From: Papaver somniferum
Taxonomy: Eukaryota > Streptophyta > Magnoliopsida > Ranunculales > Papaveraceae
NCBI RefSeq assembly: GCF_003573695.1
Contig: NC_039359.1
Coordinates: 91,297,385-91,361,384 of the forward strand
Reading direction: 5' to 3'
Length of the DNA stretch: 64,000 bases
This document shows, one piece after another, positions 21,514 through 31,629 of the stretch (position 1 is the stretch's first letter; each line of letters starts with the position of its first letter). Both the position numbers and the translations under genes were made by a program. The notes beneath the pieces were generated by a model, which searched no databases, had not been told where the DNA came from, and saw only the letters and a list, made by a program, of their open reading frames with translations.

Positions 21514-23260
21514 ATGCCCGATTTTGTTAGGGCTTGGAAAAGAGATACTCTAGGTCGATTGATTAGCGAAAAACCTAGTAGTTCTTCTGATTTAAGCAGG
21601 GAGCTCGAAGATTCTTCTTTTGAGAGCCCTGTTTTTGGAAACTTTTGTTTTGAGAATCTGTCTCTTTGTGAGGATAGTACCCCTAGTACTTCTGTTTTGC
21701 CAGCGATGGCAACTTTGAAAGATTACATGTTCCCAACTAGGACCAACCGAGCTTCATGCATTAAATTGCCAGCCACTACGGCTAATTTCGAGATAAAACC
21801 TAGTATTCTTCAGATGATCCCTATATTCTTAGGAAAAGATGATGAGAACCCTTATTTTCATATTAGGGACTTTGAGGAAATTTGTGGGACAATTAGAATA
21901 AAAGACCTTACTGATGAAGTCTTGAAACTTAAAATGTTTCCCTTTTCCTTGAGAGATAAAGCCAAGACCTGGCTTAACAACCTACCGTCTGAATCCATAG
22001 AAACATGGCAGGAACTTATCGCTGCCTTCTATATGAAATTCTACCCTAAGCATAAAACTGCAGCTGTTAGGAAGAAAATTAGTGCTAGTGTGCAACAAGA
22101 GGGAGAGTCTCTTTATAGGTTTTTAGAGCGATTCAATGATCTCCTATCTCAGTGTCCTCACCATGGATTTGATAATATGAAACTTGTATAGATTATTTAT
22201 GATGGTTTAGACTATTCGACCAAAGCCATGGTTGAATCTATGTGCGCTGGTGAGTTCACTAGTAAAAATGCTGATGATGCTTTTACCTTCCTAGGAGCTA
22301 TCGCTGAAAAATCCCAACAGTGGGAATCTTGTGTTGAACCCCCTAAAAGACTCTTGGTCAATAGAAGTAGCACCAATATGGTAGATACGAGTTTTGCGTC
22401 AGATGTTAAGTTTGCTGCTTTGTCCAGAAGGTTAGAAGCTTTAGAAATGGGTCAGTCTAAAAATAGGTCCCTTGTTGAACCTAATAGAGCCTCTCAAGTC
22501 TCTAGTTGTGGAATCGAGCACGATAATTCATTTTGGGAAGGTCAAGTTAGTGAAGAACAAGCCCATGTTGTCTATAACAACTCTAGGTTTGAGAACCGTC
22601 AGAAGTTTGACCCATACTCAGAAACCTACAACCTTGGTTGGAGAAACCATCCTAATTTCTCTTGGTCTAAGGGCCAGAATCAAGGCCAGTATAGCAATTC
22701 TCAGCCTCCCCCAGGTTTTGGTTTTAAGAACTCTTCAGGTCAAACCCAGTTTCAGAACACTTCCAAGAAAAAGATCTCTACCTTAGAGGAAGCTATCACT
22801 ATGTTAGTAAGTAACCATGACATGCTATCAAAGAACCACATGAGCTTTCAACAAGAAACTAGGCAGGAATTGAAGAATACTTCCCAGAGTCTTGCCAAGT
22901 TAGAACTTCAAGTAGGACAAATAGCTAAGTTTATAAGTGAGAGAGAGGATGGAAGGTTCCCTAGTCATACTGATCCTAACCCTAGAGGAGAGAAATCGTA
23001 CAATCATGTGAATGCTGTCACAACCCTAAGAAGTGGAAAGAAAGTTGACAACAAGGTCGCCATGCCTGATAGTGAACATGCTGTAGTTCACCCTGCTGAG
23101 CCAGAAAATGAGGAGACTGATAGAGTCTCCAAAGAGACCAATGAGGGTCCTGTTGAGCCTCACTTTGTTCCCAGAGCCCCGTTTCCCCAGCTGCTAGTTC
23201 CGACTAAGAGGGAGTCCAACTTTAATGATATTTGGAGGTTTTTAAGCAGGTTAATATCAA
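21514..23260 (+). pseudogene. Gypsy-A gag
   Basis: The frame starts at ATG 21514 (PDFVRAWKRDTLGRL) and carries a retrotransposon gag domain around 21800-22190: IPIFLGKDDENPYFHIRDF, FPFSLRDKAKTWLNNLP, ELIAAFYMKFYP and FLERFNDLL. A TAG at 22189-22191 interrupts it; the same frame resumes (YDGLDYSTKAMVESMC) and runs through Gln/Asn-rich sequence and a helical segment around 22800-22930. One base appears lost near 23232, so gag and protease are in different frames. Gag would form the particle that packages the RNA. Confidence 0.85.
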
Positions 23261-24062
23261 CCTTCCATTATTAGATGCAATTAGGCAGATTCCCTCTTAT
23301 GCCAAGTTCCTTAAGGACTTGTGTACGCGAAAGCGTAAGCTCAGTGTCCAGAAGAAAGCCTTCATAGCTAGTCATGTGAGTTCTATTATTCAGAATACCA
23401 CTACTCCTAAGTATAAAGACCCAGGGTCCCCTACCATTTCTTGTACAATAGGTAAGTACCGTGTTGAGAAAGCGTTGCTTGACTTAGGAGCCAGTGTGAA
23501 CTTACTGCCATACCATGTGTACCTTAAGCTAGGACTTGGTGAGATGAAACCTACCCAGATAACACTCCAGTTAGCTGATAGGTCCGTTAAAATCCCTCGT
23601 GGTGTGATCGAGGATGTTCTTATTGAGGTCGACAAGTTTATTTATCCAGTGGATTTCGTGGTCCTAGATACCCAACCTGTCCCCGACCCAGAGAACCAAA
23701 TACCTGTGATTTTAGGTCGCCCATTCTTAGCTACGTCTAATGCGATCATAAACTGTCGAAATGGTATTATGAATCTATCTTTTGGTAATATGACTATTGA
23801 GCTGAATATTTTTAATGTAAACAAGCTACATTCTGAGCTAGATAGCACATGTATTGAAGAGGTGAACATGATAGGAACCTTAGTTCAGGAGTCATTACCA
23901 AACATCGTACCGGAAAATACATTGGAGAGTTGTTTATCCCATTTTAGCCTGGATTTCGACGATGATAGTAACATTGAACACAGTAATGCTCTGTTGGATT
24001 CTGTTCCTATGTTAGATATTGATATGTGGAAAGATAGGTTCGAACCATTACTAAGCTTCTGA
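23232..24062 (+). CDS. Gypsy-A aspartic protease region
   Basis: The frame opens with EVFKQVNINLPLLDAIRQIP and contains the retroviral-type protease with active site LLDLGASVNLLPYHVYLKLG (residues around 80-100; Leu replaces Thr or Ser in the usual D-T/S-G, a common Athila form) and VILGRPFLATSNAIINC. The reading ends in acidic sequence and a stop at 24060-24062; RT does not follow. It depends on a frameshift from gag, so it is not an independent gene. Confidence 0.8.
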   Translation: MEVFKQVNINLPLLDAIRQIPSYAKFLKDLCTRKRKLSVQKKAFIASHVSSIIQNTTTPKYKDPGSPTISCTIGKYRVEKALLDLGASVNLLPYHVYLKLGLGEMKPTQITLQLADRSVKIPRGVIEDVLIEVDKFIYPVDFVVLDTQPVPDPENQIPVILGRPFLATSNAIINCRNGIMNLSFGNMTIELNIFNVNKLHSELDSTCIEEVNMIGTLVQESLPNIVPENTLESCLSHFSLDFDDDSNIEHSNALLDSVPMLDIDMWKDRFEPLLSF

Positions 24063-24099
24063 GTCTATCTTAATACCTTATTTAAAAGAGCCTCCTGAG

Positions 24100-24735
24100 T
24101 TGGAGTCTAATTATACATTTTTAGGCCCACCCGAGTCTTGCCCTGTGATTATAGCCTCCGATTTGGATAGTGATCAGGAAAGTAGTCCAGAGACCGTGCT
24201 TCAAGAAAATAAGGAATCCTTAGAGTGGACCATAGAAGATATGAAGCAAGCTGAGGATGAACCACCTGATTATGACTTAGAGAAAGCAATTGACCTTTTT
24301 CAAGAACCCGATGGTCTAGAAATTAGGAACATTGTGACTAGTCATTGTAGAGGCACCCAAAATTCTAAGTTTGGGGGTAGAGATTGTCAATTATCCCCAA
24401 TAGAAGTCCCTAACTTGGGACTCAAGCCTAGTGCATCTGAGGGTACGCTTGAGTGTATTCAGACTCCACAACCTGATCCGCCTGATAATGTCCAGGAGAA
24501 AATCCAAATGTTAGAGACCCGTTTTTCGGATGAATCTGTTTGCCGAAACACTCATATGAAGCCCAAGTGGGCACCTCAGATAAATCCAGTTGTCTTGCGA
24601 GAAATTTTAGATCAGGTTGTGTTCTATCTGCTCATTTTTCTGATCTTGAGCATTTGTCTCCTATTTGTGGCAGTTCTATTTGGTCTTATGGACCCACAAT
24701 TATTTCGACTATTGGTATACGACTTTGGAAGGTGA
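24100..24735 (+). CDS. Small ORF with transmembrane segment
   Basis: A 211-residue frame follows the protease. The first 160 residues are acidic and Pro/Glu-rich with no recognised domain. Residues about 172-205 form a strongly hydrophobic stretch (VVFYLLIFLILSICLLFVAV) followed by FGLMDPQLFRLLVYDFGR. Athila elements often carry an envelope-like membrane ORF, so this may be a relic or derivative; equally it may be a separate conserved accessory. The start codon is uncertain because the frame is open upstream (EPPELESNYTFLG). No pol domain is present between it and the protease. Confidence 0.5.
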   Translation: MESNYTFLGPPESCPVIIASDLDSDQESSPETVLQENKESLEWTIEDMKQAEDEPPDYDLEKAIDLFQEPDGLEIRNIVTSHCRGTQNSKFGGRDCQLSPIEVPNLGLKPSASEGTLECIQTPQPDPPDNVQEKIQMLETRFSDESVCRNTHMKPKWAPQINPVVLREILDQVVFYLLIFLILSICLLFVAVLFGLMDPQLFRLLVYDFGR

Positions 24736-24892
24736 AAATTCTTTTTGAGGTATTTGATGTCTAGCTAATGACTATAAATTTAGCATTTACTGGGAGGCTC
24801 CCGCGTTCATGTGATACGGTAATATCCTTCCTTATTTCTTTTCCCTCCAGTGGTAATAGTTTCTCCTTGTTCATGCTTTTATTTTCATGAGA

Positions 24893-25278
24893 AACATTGA
24901 GGACAATGTTAGATTTAAGTTTGGGGGTGGGGAAGAAACTTTTTGTTAGCTTTTAGTTGCAATAAATAAACTCCAGAGCCTAGAAATTTATGCCTATTGA
25001 GGATTGCACTAACTAATCTAAGTGGATGGAAGCATTTTGATTGTAGGAGTTTGAGGAACCAATCTGATTAGATGGAAACATCTAAAAGAGTCTATTCATA
25101 AAAGCACAGAGCTCAGGTGTTAGAAATAACATGATAGTTTCACCATATCTCGTTGAGTCCTTTTCACTTCTATTTTTATTTTATTTTGTTTTTACTATGT
25201 TTCTCTAAGTGATAGGTGGGGCCCACGATTCAAGTTGTTACCAATGCTAGGGTGAATTAGAGTGATTGAGATACCATG

Positions 25279-25316
<38 letters not shown>

Positions 25317-26059
25317 AAAAAAAAAAAATGGTAGTTACCGAAAAGAAAAGAAAAGAAAAGAAAAAAAAAAGAAAGAAAGAAATTGAGACCAGACCATTTG
25401 ACCAAAAGGAATAAATTCAATAAAGTCGACCACTGGTACCCTTGTATATGCCAGTTGTGTTGACCTAGAGTTAGGTTATCGACCACTGGTACCCTTGTAA
25501 ATGCCAGTGTGTTGATATTAGTCAGACTAGTATCTCAATCCATTAGGATAGGTTCATTTTGGCGGAGGCCTTCAGACAGATATGGGAAACGTCGTTCACT
25601 TAGTAAACATCAAAACCATCTATGTTTTCTATATCCATCTTCTTGATCTATCCATGTGATTAGTTTTGACTCCGAATATGATGTCCATAGTGCAACTATC
25701 TGAGTAGAGCTCTGTCACTTTATATGAATTTTAGTATGCTTGAGTGCAAACTCGTGTACAGCAATTGGAATTTCGCATCAGGGTACTTCTTCCTGTAGTC
25801 AATAAGTATGCCAACCAAGGAGATTCTTTAGTGCCTTCCAAGGTTCTGCGTAGATAGCTAAGGTCTGGAGTACAGGTTTTGTGGGTATATCTCTGGTAAG
25901 CCCTCCCGAGACTATAACTCGGCCACTAGAGCCACCTAGGGGTTTAAAGGCTTATTGCATGCGCTAAATGCAATCGACGAAGCCTGCGACAGTGAGTTAG
26001 GATTTTATTTTGTAGTTTTGATTTGCTCGGGACTAGCAAATAATAAGTTTGGGGGTATT
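24893..26059 (+). promoter_or_regulatory. Two hairpin/purine-tract modules of Gypsy-A
   Basis: Module 1 is a hairpin with 7-bp arms AACATTG/CAATGTT and loop AGGA at 24893-24910, followed by AAGTTTGGGGGTGGGG. Module 2 is a hairpin with arms ATTTGCT/AGCAAAT and loop CGGGACT at 26021-26041, followed by AATAAGTTTGGGGGTATT, which abuts the 3' LTR and is the true polypurine tract. A third hairpin (ATTGCAT/ATGCAAT, 25955-25975) lies before module 2. Element D shows the same arrangement. Between the modules there is no gene, a low-complexity A/G tract, and a 53-bp repeat of CGACCACTGGTACCCTTGTA (25426 and 25479). Confidence 0.7.
25278..25383. repeat. A-rich low-complexity tract
   Basis: A run of over 30 A residues is followed by A-runs broken by TG, then (GAAAA)n and (GAAA)n up to about 25380. 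The length may be unreliable in assembly. Confidence 0.9.
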
Positions 26060-27707
26060 TGATAGACGCATTTATGTGTCTAATATAGCTCATTTGTATA
26101 TATTGTTAGTACTCAATATTGTACTTATTTAGTTATTTTATGTATTTGTAGGTGTTTTTGGAAAATAATCTCTTGCGGCGAATTTGGTTAAAATGTGGCA
26201 TTTGGACCTCCGTTGATAACGTACCGGAAGCGCCTCAGAAGTGTACCGGAAGTATCCCAGAAATACCCCGGAGGAACCCCGAAAAAAGTGCGGAAAATTC
26301 CCCAGAGGACACTTGCTATACGGACCCTTGATTTTGGATAAGGGGTAGCCTAATTACTAAGGGGTGACCCATTTCCAGGCATCTGCTAAAGGGAGACCAG
26401 CCACAGATAAGGGGAGGTCATCTTCATAGTTTCAAACTAAAAAAAAATGGCGGGAAAATGCATGCAAGAACTGGCAGATTTTGTGTTCGATCTTGGAGCT
26501 GTTTTAGAGCGATTCAATGGGTGTATTTGGTATGTATGGACTATACAATACATAAGGGGCCTGTTTAAATCGTCTAGACCCAGCCAATTGGGCTGGATAA
26601 GTCGGAAAAATCACACAAAGTCCAAACAGGGACACGTACTTTCTGTTGAAGTTTCAAAGATTTTTTGAGAGAGTTTTGGGCGAGTCTCACGCTGGATAGA
26701 CTCTCTATAGTATTATTCAAGTCCTGGGAGAGTCTTGGGGAAAGTTTATAGCTAACAAACGCGTACAGGGAGATGACAGGAGAGATATTCTCTCAACAGC
26801 GCAGAGAAGAGAGAAGAAAGAAGAAGTCGGATTCACTCGAGATTTTTGGGGGTTTGATAGCTATATATGTGTTGTTTCGAGTCATAATAAGGGTTAGAAA
26901 AGTTTAGTAGAGAATTGGGAGAGGTTTAGAGCACTACAGAGCAAGAAAATCCAAGTTGCAGAGATTCTGGTTCTGCTGCTGCTGCTGCGAGGAGGAAGAA
27001 CGTGAAGAACAGACTCTCCAAGACCGTCGTTTATCAACAGTACCATCGACTGTCCGCTGTGGGTCGTAGTTCTTCAATGACAACAGCGCCTCAGCTCTGT
27101 CGTTGATTCTGGACGTCTTCTGGGGGTCGCAAAATTCTGTTTTACATCAATTTCTTGTCTTTCTCTTCATTGTAAAACATGTTTGAGCATTAATGAAATA
27201 TTTTGAGAGGTTTTCCAACATGATGAGCGGATAAATTCTTGGTGATTAAGGCAATGGAGGATCTATTCACTCATGTTTGATTGGTAATATTTTTATTTAT
27301 AATTTCTTTAATTATTTACTTTATTTAATTCACTTGGATAAATATAAAAAAGAGGAGAAAATGGTTTTCTTAATTAGTTGTGAATCAGTTTGATGTTTTA
27401 TGCTTAGAATAATTCTTTGATAAATCATGCTTAAGGATTACAACTTAATATTTGGACACCTTTTAAATTAAAAAGTGATTTAATAAGAAAAAGAGCTTAA
27501 TAATAATTTCTGAAATATTATTTATAACCAATCAACTTGAAGCGGTAGTGAATCCTGAGCCTTAGTCCTTCTAAAATCTTGACATTACTATTAATTTCCT
27601 TCATTTATTTTTTTTTCTTAAATCTAAAAAAAAAAGAGTTACCTTCACAAGTTCGAAAAGAACCCCTTTTACCACTATCTACTACAATCACTATTTGAAA
27701 ACTACCA
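26060..27707 (+). repeat. Gypsy-A 3' LTR
   Basis: The 1648-bp LTR begins TGATAGACG and ends CTACCA, followed by the CATAG duplication at 27708-27712. Differences from the 5' LTR include a TTT insertion near 26335, a CTG repeat shorter by two units near 26970 and an AAG insertion near 27540. Confidence 0.92.
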
Positions 27708-27712
27708 CATAG

Positions 27713-29723
27713 CTGGCGGAGAAGAAGGTGCAGAAATACAACGACAGACAGATGCAGATGTCGTTGTACAGACTGCAGCGCCTGGTGAAAATGTTGCAGT
27801 ACAGACTGCGACATCTGCAGAAACTGCAGCAGAACAGACTGCGACATCTGCAGAAACTGCAGCAGAACAGACTGCGACATATGCTGCAGATAACGCTGTT
27901 CAGCACAAGTCTACGGCATCAGAAATTCAGGCAGATGTAAATGGTGATGGACAACCCACAAATACCGTTGCTGTGAACAACGATTTGGGTAAGGGCAAGC
28001 GTCAGAAGATCCCATCAAGTAGGCTGAAAGGTTTTGTGACGCACACCATTCGAGAAAATAGTCCATCTCACTCTCAATCATCACAGTCATCATCCTCAGG
28101 TACACCTTATCCTTTGACATATTATGTTAGTTGTGACAGGTTTTCTGACATGCATAAAAATTATATTGCTGCATTGTCGGCAAAGTCTGAGCCGAAAAAT
28201 TTCAGAGAGGCAATGACACATCCAGGTTGGAGGAAAGCAATGGCGGAAGAAATACGGGCCTTAGAAGAACAAGGCACATGGGATATCACCGAATTGCCAC
28301 CTGGTAAGAAGGCTCTAGGAAGTAAGTGGATATATACGGAAAAATATGATGAAAATGGTACTTGGTACGTTTAAAAGCAAGACTTGTGATTTTTGGAAAT
28401 CATCAAGTTGAAGGTTTGGATTACAATGAGACGTTTGCACCAGTGGCAAAGATGACAACTGTTCGTATGTTTTTGGATGTTGCTGCGGCTAAGCAATGGG
28501 ATGTGCATCAGATGGATGTGCATAATGCATTCCTACATGGAGATTTGGAAGAGGAAGTATATATGAGAATACCACCTGGATTTGCTAAGGGTAATCCTAA
28601 TATGGTGTGTAAAATGAAGAAATCATTGTATGGACTAAAACAAGCACCGCGGTGTTGGTTTGCGAAGCTGTCCACTGCATTGAAGAATTATGGGTTTCGG
28701 CAATCGTACTCAGATTATTCTCTCTTTACTATGCTAAAGGGAAAGATGCAACTTAATGTGCTGGTGTATGTTGATGATTTGATTATTACAGGAAATGATT
28801 TGGTTGCGCTTACACAATTTAAAGCATACTTGGGTCAGTGTTTTAAGATGAAAGATTTAGGAAAGTTGAAATACTTCCTAGGATTGGAAGTGGCACGTAG
28901 TAAAAAGGGTTTCTACATATGCCAAAGAAAATATGCGTTGGATATTATAATGGAAACAGGTTTATTGGGTGCGAAACCTGCAGAATTTCCTATGGAGACA
29001 AATCATCGTCTTGCCTTAGCAACAGGAGATTTGCTTAGTGATGTAGAGAAATATAGAAGATTGGTTGGGCGTTTAATATATTTATCCATCACCAGATCAG
29101 ATCTTGCTTACTCAGTGCATATCTTATCTCAGTTTATGCAGCGACCTAGACTGGAGCATTGGGAAGCAGCACTACGTGTGGTTAGATATTTGAAAAAGAA
29201 TCCTGGACAAGGAATTCTGTTGCGCTCTGATAGTAGTTTCAAATTGAGAGGTTGGTGTGATTCGGATTGGGCAAGTTGTCCTATAACTAGACGCTCACTG
29301 ACGGGTTGGTTTGTTTTTTTTGGTGATTCACCAGTATCTTGGAAGACTAAGAAGCAACAAACTGTGTCTCGTAGTTCGGCTGAAGCAGAATATCGTTCCA
29401 TGGCGGCGGCTACATGTGAATTAAAATGGTTGAAACAATTACTCCGAGATTTGGGAGTTGACCATACACAAGCAATGAGTCTTCTTTGTGATAGTCAATC
29501 AGCGTTATATATTGCGAAGAACCCTGTGTTTCATGATAGAACGAAACACATTGAAGTGGACTGTCATCTAGTCAGGGATGCGATAATAAAGAAGATTATT
29601 TCACCTTCTTATACTCCTACCACAATACAGTTGGCGGATATATTCACAAAGTCGTTGGGGAAAGCTCAGTTTCATGGTCTATTGTCCAAGATGGGCATTT
29701 GTGACCTGCATGCTCCGTCTTGA
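27713..29723 (+). pseudogene. Copia-B reverse transcriptase and RNase H
   Basis: The frame resumes from 18744 across the target site (DSVIAGGEEGAE). A linker with 33-bp repeats is followed by the RT N-terminus (AMAEEIRALEEQGTWD, LGSKWIYTEKYDENG), then a one-base shift near 28370 at TTGGTACGTTTAA. Afterwards come ARLVIFGNHQVEGLDY, FAPVAKMTTVR, QMDVHNAFLHGDL, KSLYGLKQAPRCW and the catalytic YVDDLIITG. RNase H runs to SRSSAEAEYRSMA, CDSQSALYIAKNPVFHDRTK and IQLADIFTKSLG, stopping at 29721-29723, seven bases before the 3' LTR; that gap is the purine tract AGGGGGGG. Confidence 0.92.
27802..27880 (+). repeat. 33-bp in-frame tandem repeat in the pol linker
   Basis: The unit starting CAGACTGCGACATCTGCAGA occurs at 27802 and 27835, with a partial third copy at 27868. 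Eleven residues (QTATSAETAAE) are repeated in frame between integrase and RT, where copia polyproteins vary in length. Confidence 0.85.
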
Positions 29724-29730
29724 GGGGGGG

Positions 29731-29978
29731 TATTAGGAAAGTCTGAGACTGATATGGAAGGTCTCAGATGTACACGTCTCTTAGAACATAAACTAGGAAA
29801 GTCTGAGACTGATATGGAATGTGTTTATACTAGGAAAGTCTAGGAAAGACTTATTCTAGGAAACCGAGACTGATATGGAATGTATTTCTAGTAGGACTCT
29901 ATGATGTGGTCGCACATATATATATCCTTGTAATCAGTTTTGAAGAGACATGAAAGAATATACACAAAATTCTTAACA
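29731..29978 (+). repeat. Copia-B 3' LTR
   Basis: The 248-bp LTR is by eye identical to 15964-16211. It is followed by AGAAC (29979-29983), which matches the base run before the 5' LTR. Confidence 0.95.
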
Positions 29979-30052
29979 AGAACTGACCTAAGTAATGAAT
30001 TCCAATTTTCAGAAACTTGGAATTAAGAAAATGACATAAACGTAAAAGTAAG

Positions 30053-30730
30053 TTATGGTGGCGACCTAGACATATCAGAGTCGTATCCATTAACCTTGCA
30101 GTAAAGTGTTGGACCTGGAGGTTCTAGTGGCGAATCATCTGGAATGTGAATGTACCTCGCAGACTTTTCTCCAAGACCTTCCAATGAAACAAAGCTATTC
30201 ATGTGGGGAATAGCTTGAGCATCCAACTTATACGGATACTTATCACCCAACAGTTTCTTAAAAGTGAGAGTATTAGGGTCATAACAAATAAGTGCTTTAT
30301 AGTCGCGCAGATTACGATCCTCCCACATCAAAACTTGATTGTTGTTGTTTATGGAAAATGGTTCATAATGCCGATACTTAGGGTAGTGAGTATTGTATTT
30401 CATACTGATCTCCTGGATCCAAACCCAAGAGTTAGAGTCATCATTCTCATCCACTGGGGAGTACCATTCACTCTTCTTCTTCTTCTTCTTTTTCTGCTCT
30501 TTCTTCAATATCCACATATCAATACGTCTTTCTTCTTTTCCATGATATGCATCTTCCTCGTGTCGTTCATAACACATGATGCCATCCATAAGACGTCGAT
30601 TAGTTTCTGCCTCATCGTCAGAAATCCTCTCGAGTGTATCCTGATAAACACACAGGCTACCATTCAAGGACACGATAAGACGCTTGTAACCACGGACAAG
30701 ACGGTGACACGGTGGCATTGGAAGGGACAT
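30053..30730 (-). pseudogene. F-box/FBA gene 4, 5'-truncated
   Basis: An uninterrupted 225-residue minus-strand frame holds only the C-terminal FBA half: SLPMPPCHRLVRGYKRL, DMWILKKEQKKKKKKKSEW, SPVDENDDSNSWVWIQEIS, HYEPFSI and QAIPHMNSFVSLEGLGEKSA. The F-box and first FBA half are missing. The first ATG corresponds to an internal position of the sister genes (after the ETFGT codons), so it is fortuitous. An 18-bp direct repeat (GGGACATCGTAATGGCTT at 30724 and 30821) marks the breakpoint: upstream of it is spacer homologous to 8100-8260, not gene. Confidence 0.85.
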
Positions 30731-31629
30731 CGTAATGGCTTTGTTTTTTTCTCTGGATTTAACTTCTTAATGCCTGCTAAATCAATATTCGTTCAGTAGT
30801 TTAAGTTGGTACTTTACCTTGGGACATCGTAATGGCTTCATATACTATTCTGCATCTTTTCTCAGTTCCTCTTGCTTCATTCCAATTCATCTCTCTTCTT
30901 CTCGTACTACTAATTCAGCAGTTCCGCCAAGTATTCTGGTCGAACTAATATGCTCAGACATCAATTCATTCCCGGAAGGAAAACCATCAACTTGAGGTTA
31001 CTAAATTGTAAGATACTTTCAGGTTCATTTTTGCTGTTCTTTAAAACTGCCAAGTCCCCCGAGAGATTTAGCTACAATTATTTACAGTATCCATTATCTT
31101 GGCTTCTTCCATGGATCAATTGGAATTTCTCTATTAAGTTTTCTATGAAAAAGCTCGATATCTTATTAGAAATTGGAGTTTAAGCTCCACGCAGCAATAA
31201 AATCCTTAGTGACTTTATTTACAGTTCTTACAGAATTATTTTTTCATGGTTTTAAACCGAGAAAAAAGACTGAAACGGAGAGGCTACAGAGGTTGTCTGG
31301 ACAACAGAGGAGAGGAGCCATCGTCAAGGAATCTGAAGAACAGATTAAAGCGTGATGACCGTGTTTGGGGTGCATTTCTCGGGGGTTGTAGAATCCAAAC
31401 GGGGGTACTGAACAAAGTCAGTAGGCAGGCACAAAAGGTTTCACAAACAGAAAAATGCACTGCACATTTCGTCGACATATGTGGTAAGGATGCAATATCC
31501 AACAATTACGAACAAAAAACATAACTACTACCATTTGCATTGCTAAACTATGGAAAACATAAATAAATAAATAAAACTCTATTAAAGTGATCAAAATAAT
31601 TCATTTCAATTGGACTTGCAGATAGTAAA
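30731..31629. other. Spacer between F-box genes 4 and 5
   Basis: This spacer is homologous to 8100-9430 without the MITE; the junction AGAGATTTAGCTACAATT near 31066-31083 is the empty site. The 31240-31420 part is also shared with 55330-55408. Short frames are not conserved between copies. No gene is supported. Confidence 0.6.

Larger units (their letters stand above)
18745..27707 (+). mobile_element. Gypsy-A, Athila-like Ty3/gypsy derivative
   Basis: The element is 8.96 kb, with LTRs of 1641 and 1648 bp beginning TGATAGACGCATT and ending GAAAACTACCA, flanked by CATAG (18740-18744 and 27708-27712). A primer site follows the first LTR and a purine tract precedes the second. It encodes gag and protease of Athila type but no RT, RNase H or integrase, so it is non-autonomous. 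A small ORF with a membrane segment sits where pol would be. The LTRs differ at roughly 22 places by eye (about 1.3%). Confidence 0.92.
15964..29978 (+). mobile_element. Copia-B, Retrofit/Ale-like Ty1/copia retrotransposon
   Basis: The element has two 248-bp LTRs, a 5-bp duplication AGAAC (15959-15963 and 29979-29983), a primer site, and the copia order gag-protease-integrase-RT-RNase H. After subtracting the nested gypsy and its duplication it is about 5.05 kb, normal for the Retrofit/Ale lineage. The LTRs look identical, implying recent insertion. The coding region nonetheless has a stop after the protease (17472-17474) and a frameshift in RT near 28370. Together these suggest it inserted already defective and used proteins made by another copy. 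Confidence 0.92.

Noticed and set aside
18745..27707. Endogenous pararetrovirus or true retrovirus
   Set aside because: No movement or coat protein is seen; clean LTRs, a target duplication and Athila-type gag-protease identify an LTR retrotransposon. The membrane ORF alone is not evidence of a virus.
27605..27940. Repetitive ORFs on the minus strand around 27.6-27.9 kb
   Set aside because: They are antisense shadows of the in-frame 33-bp repeats in Copia-B pol.
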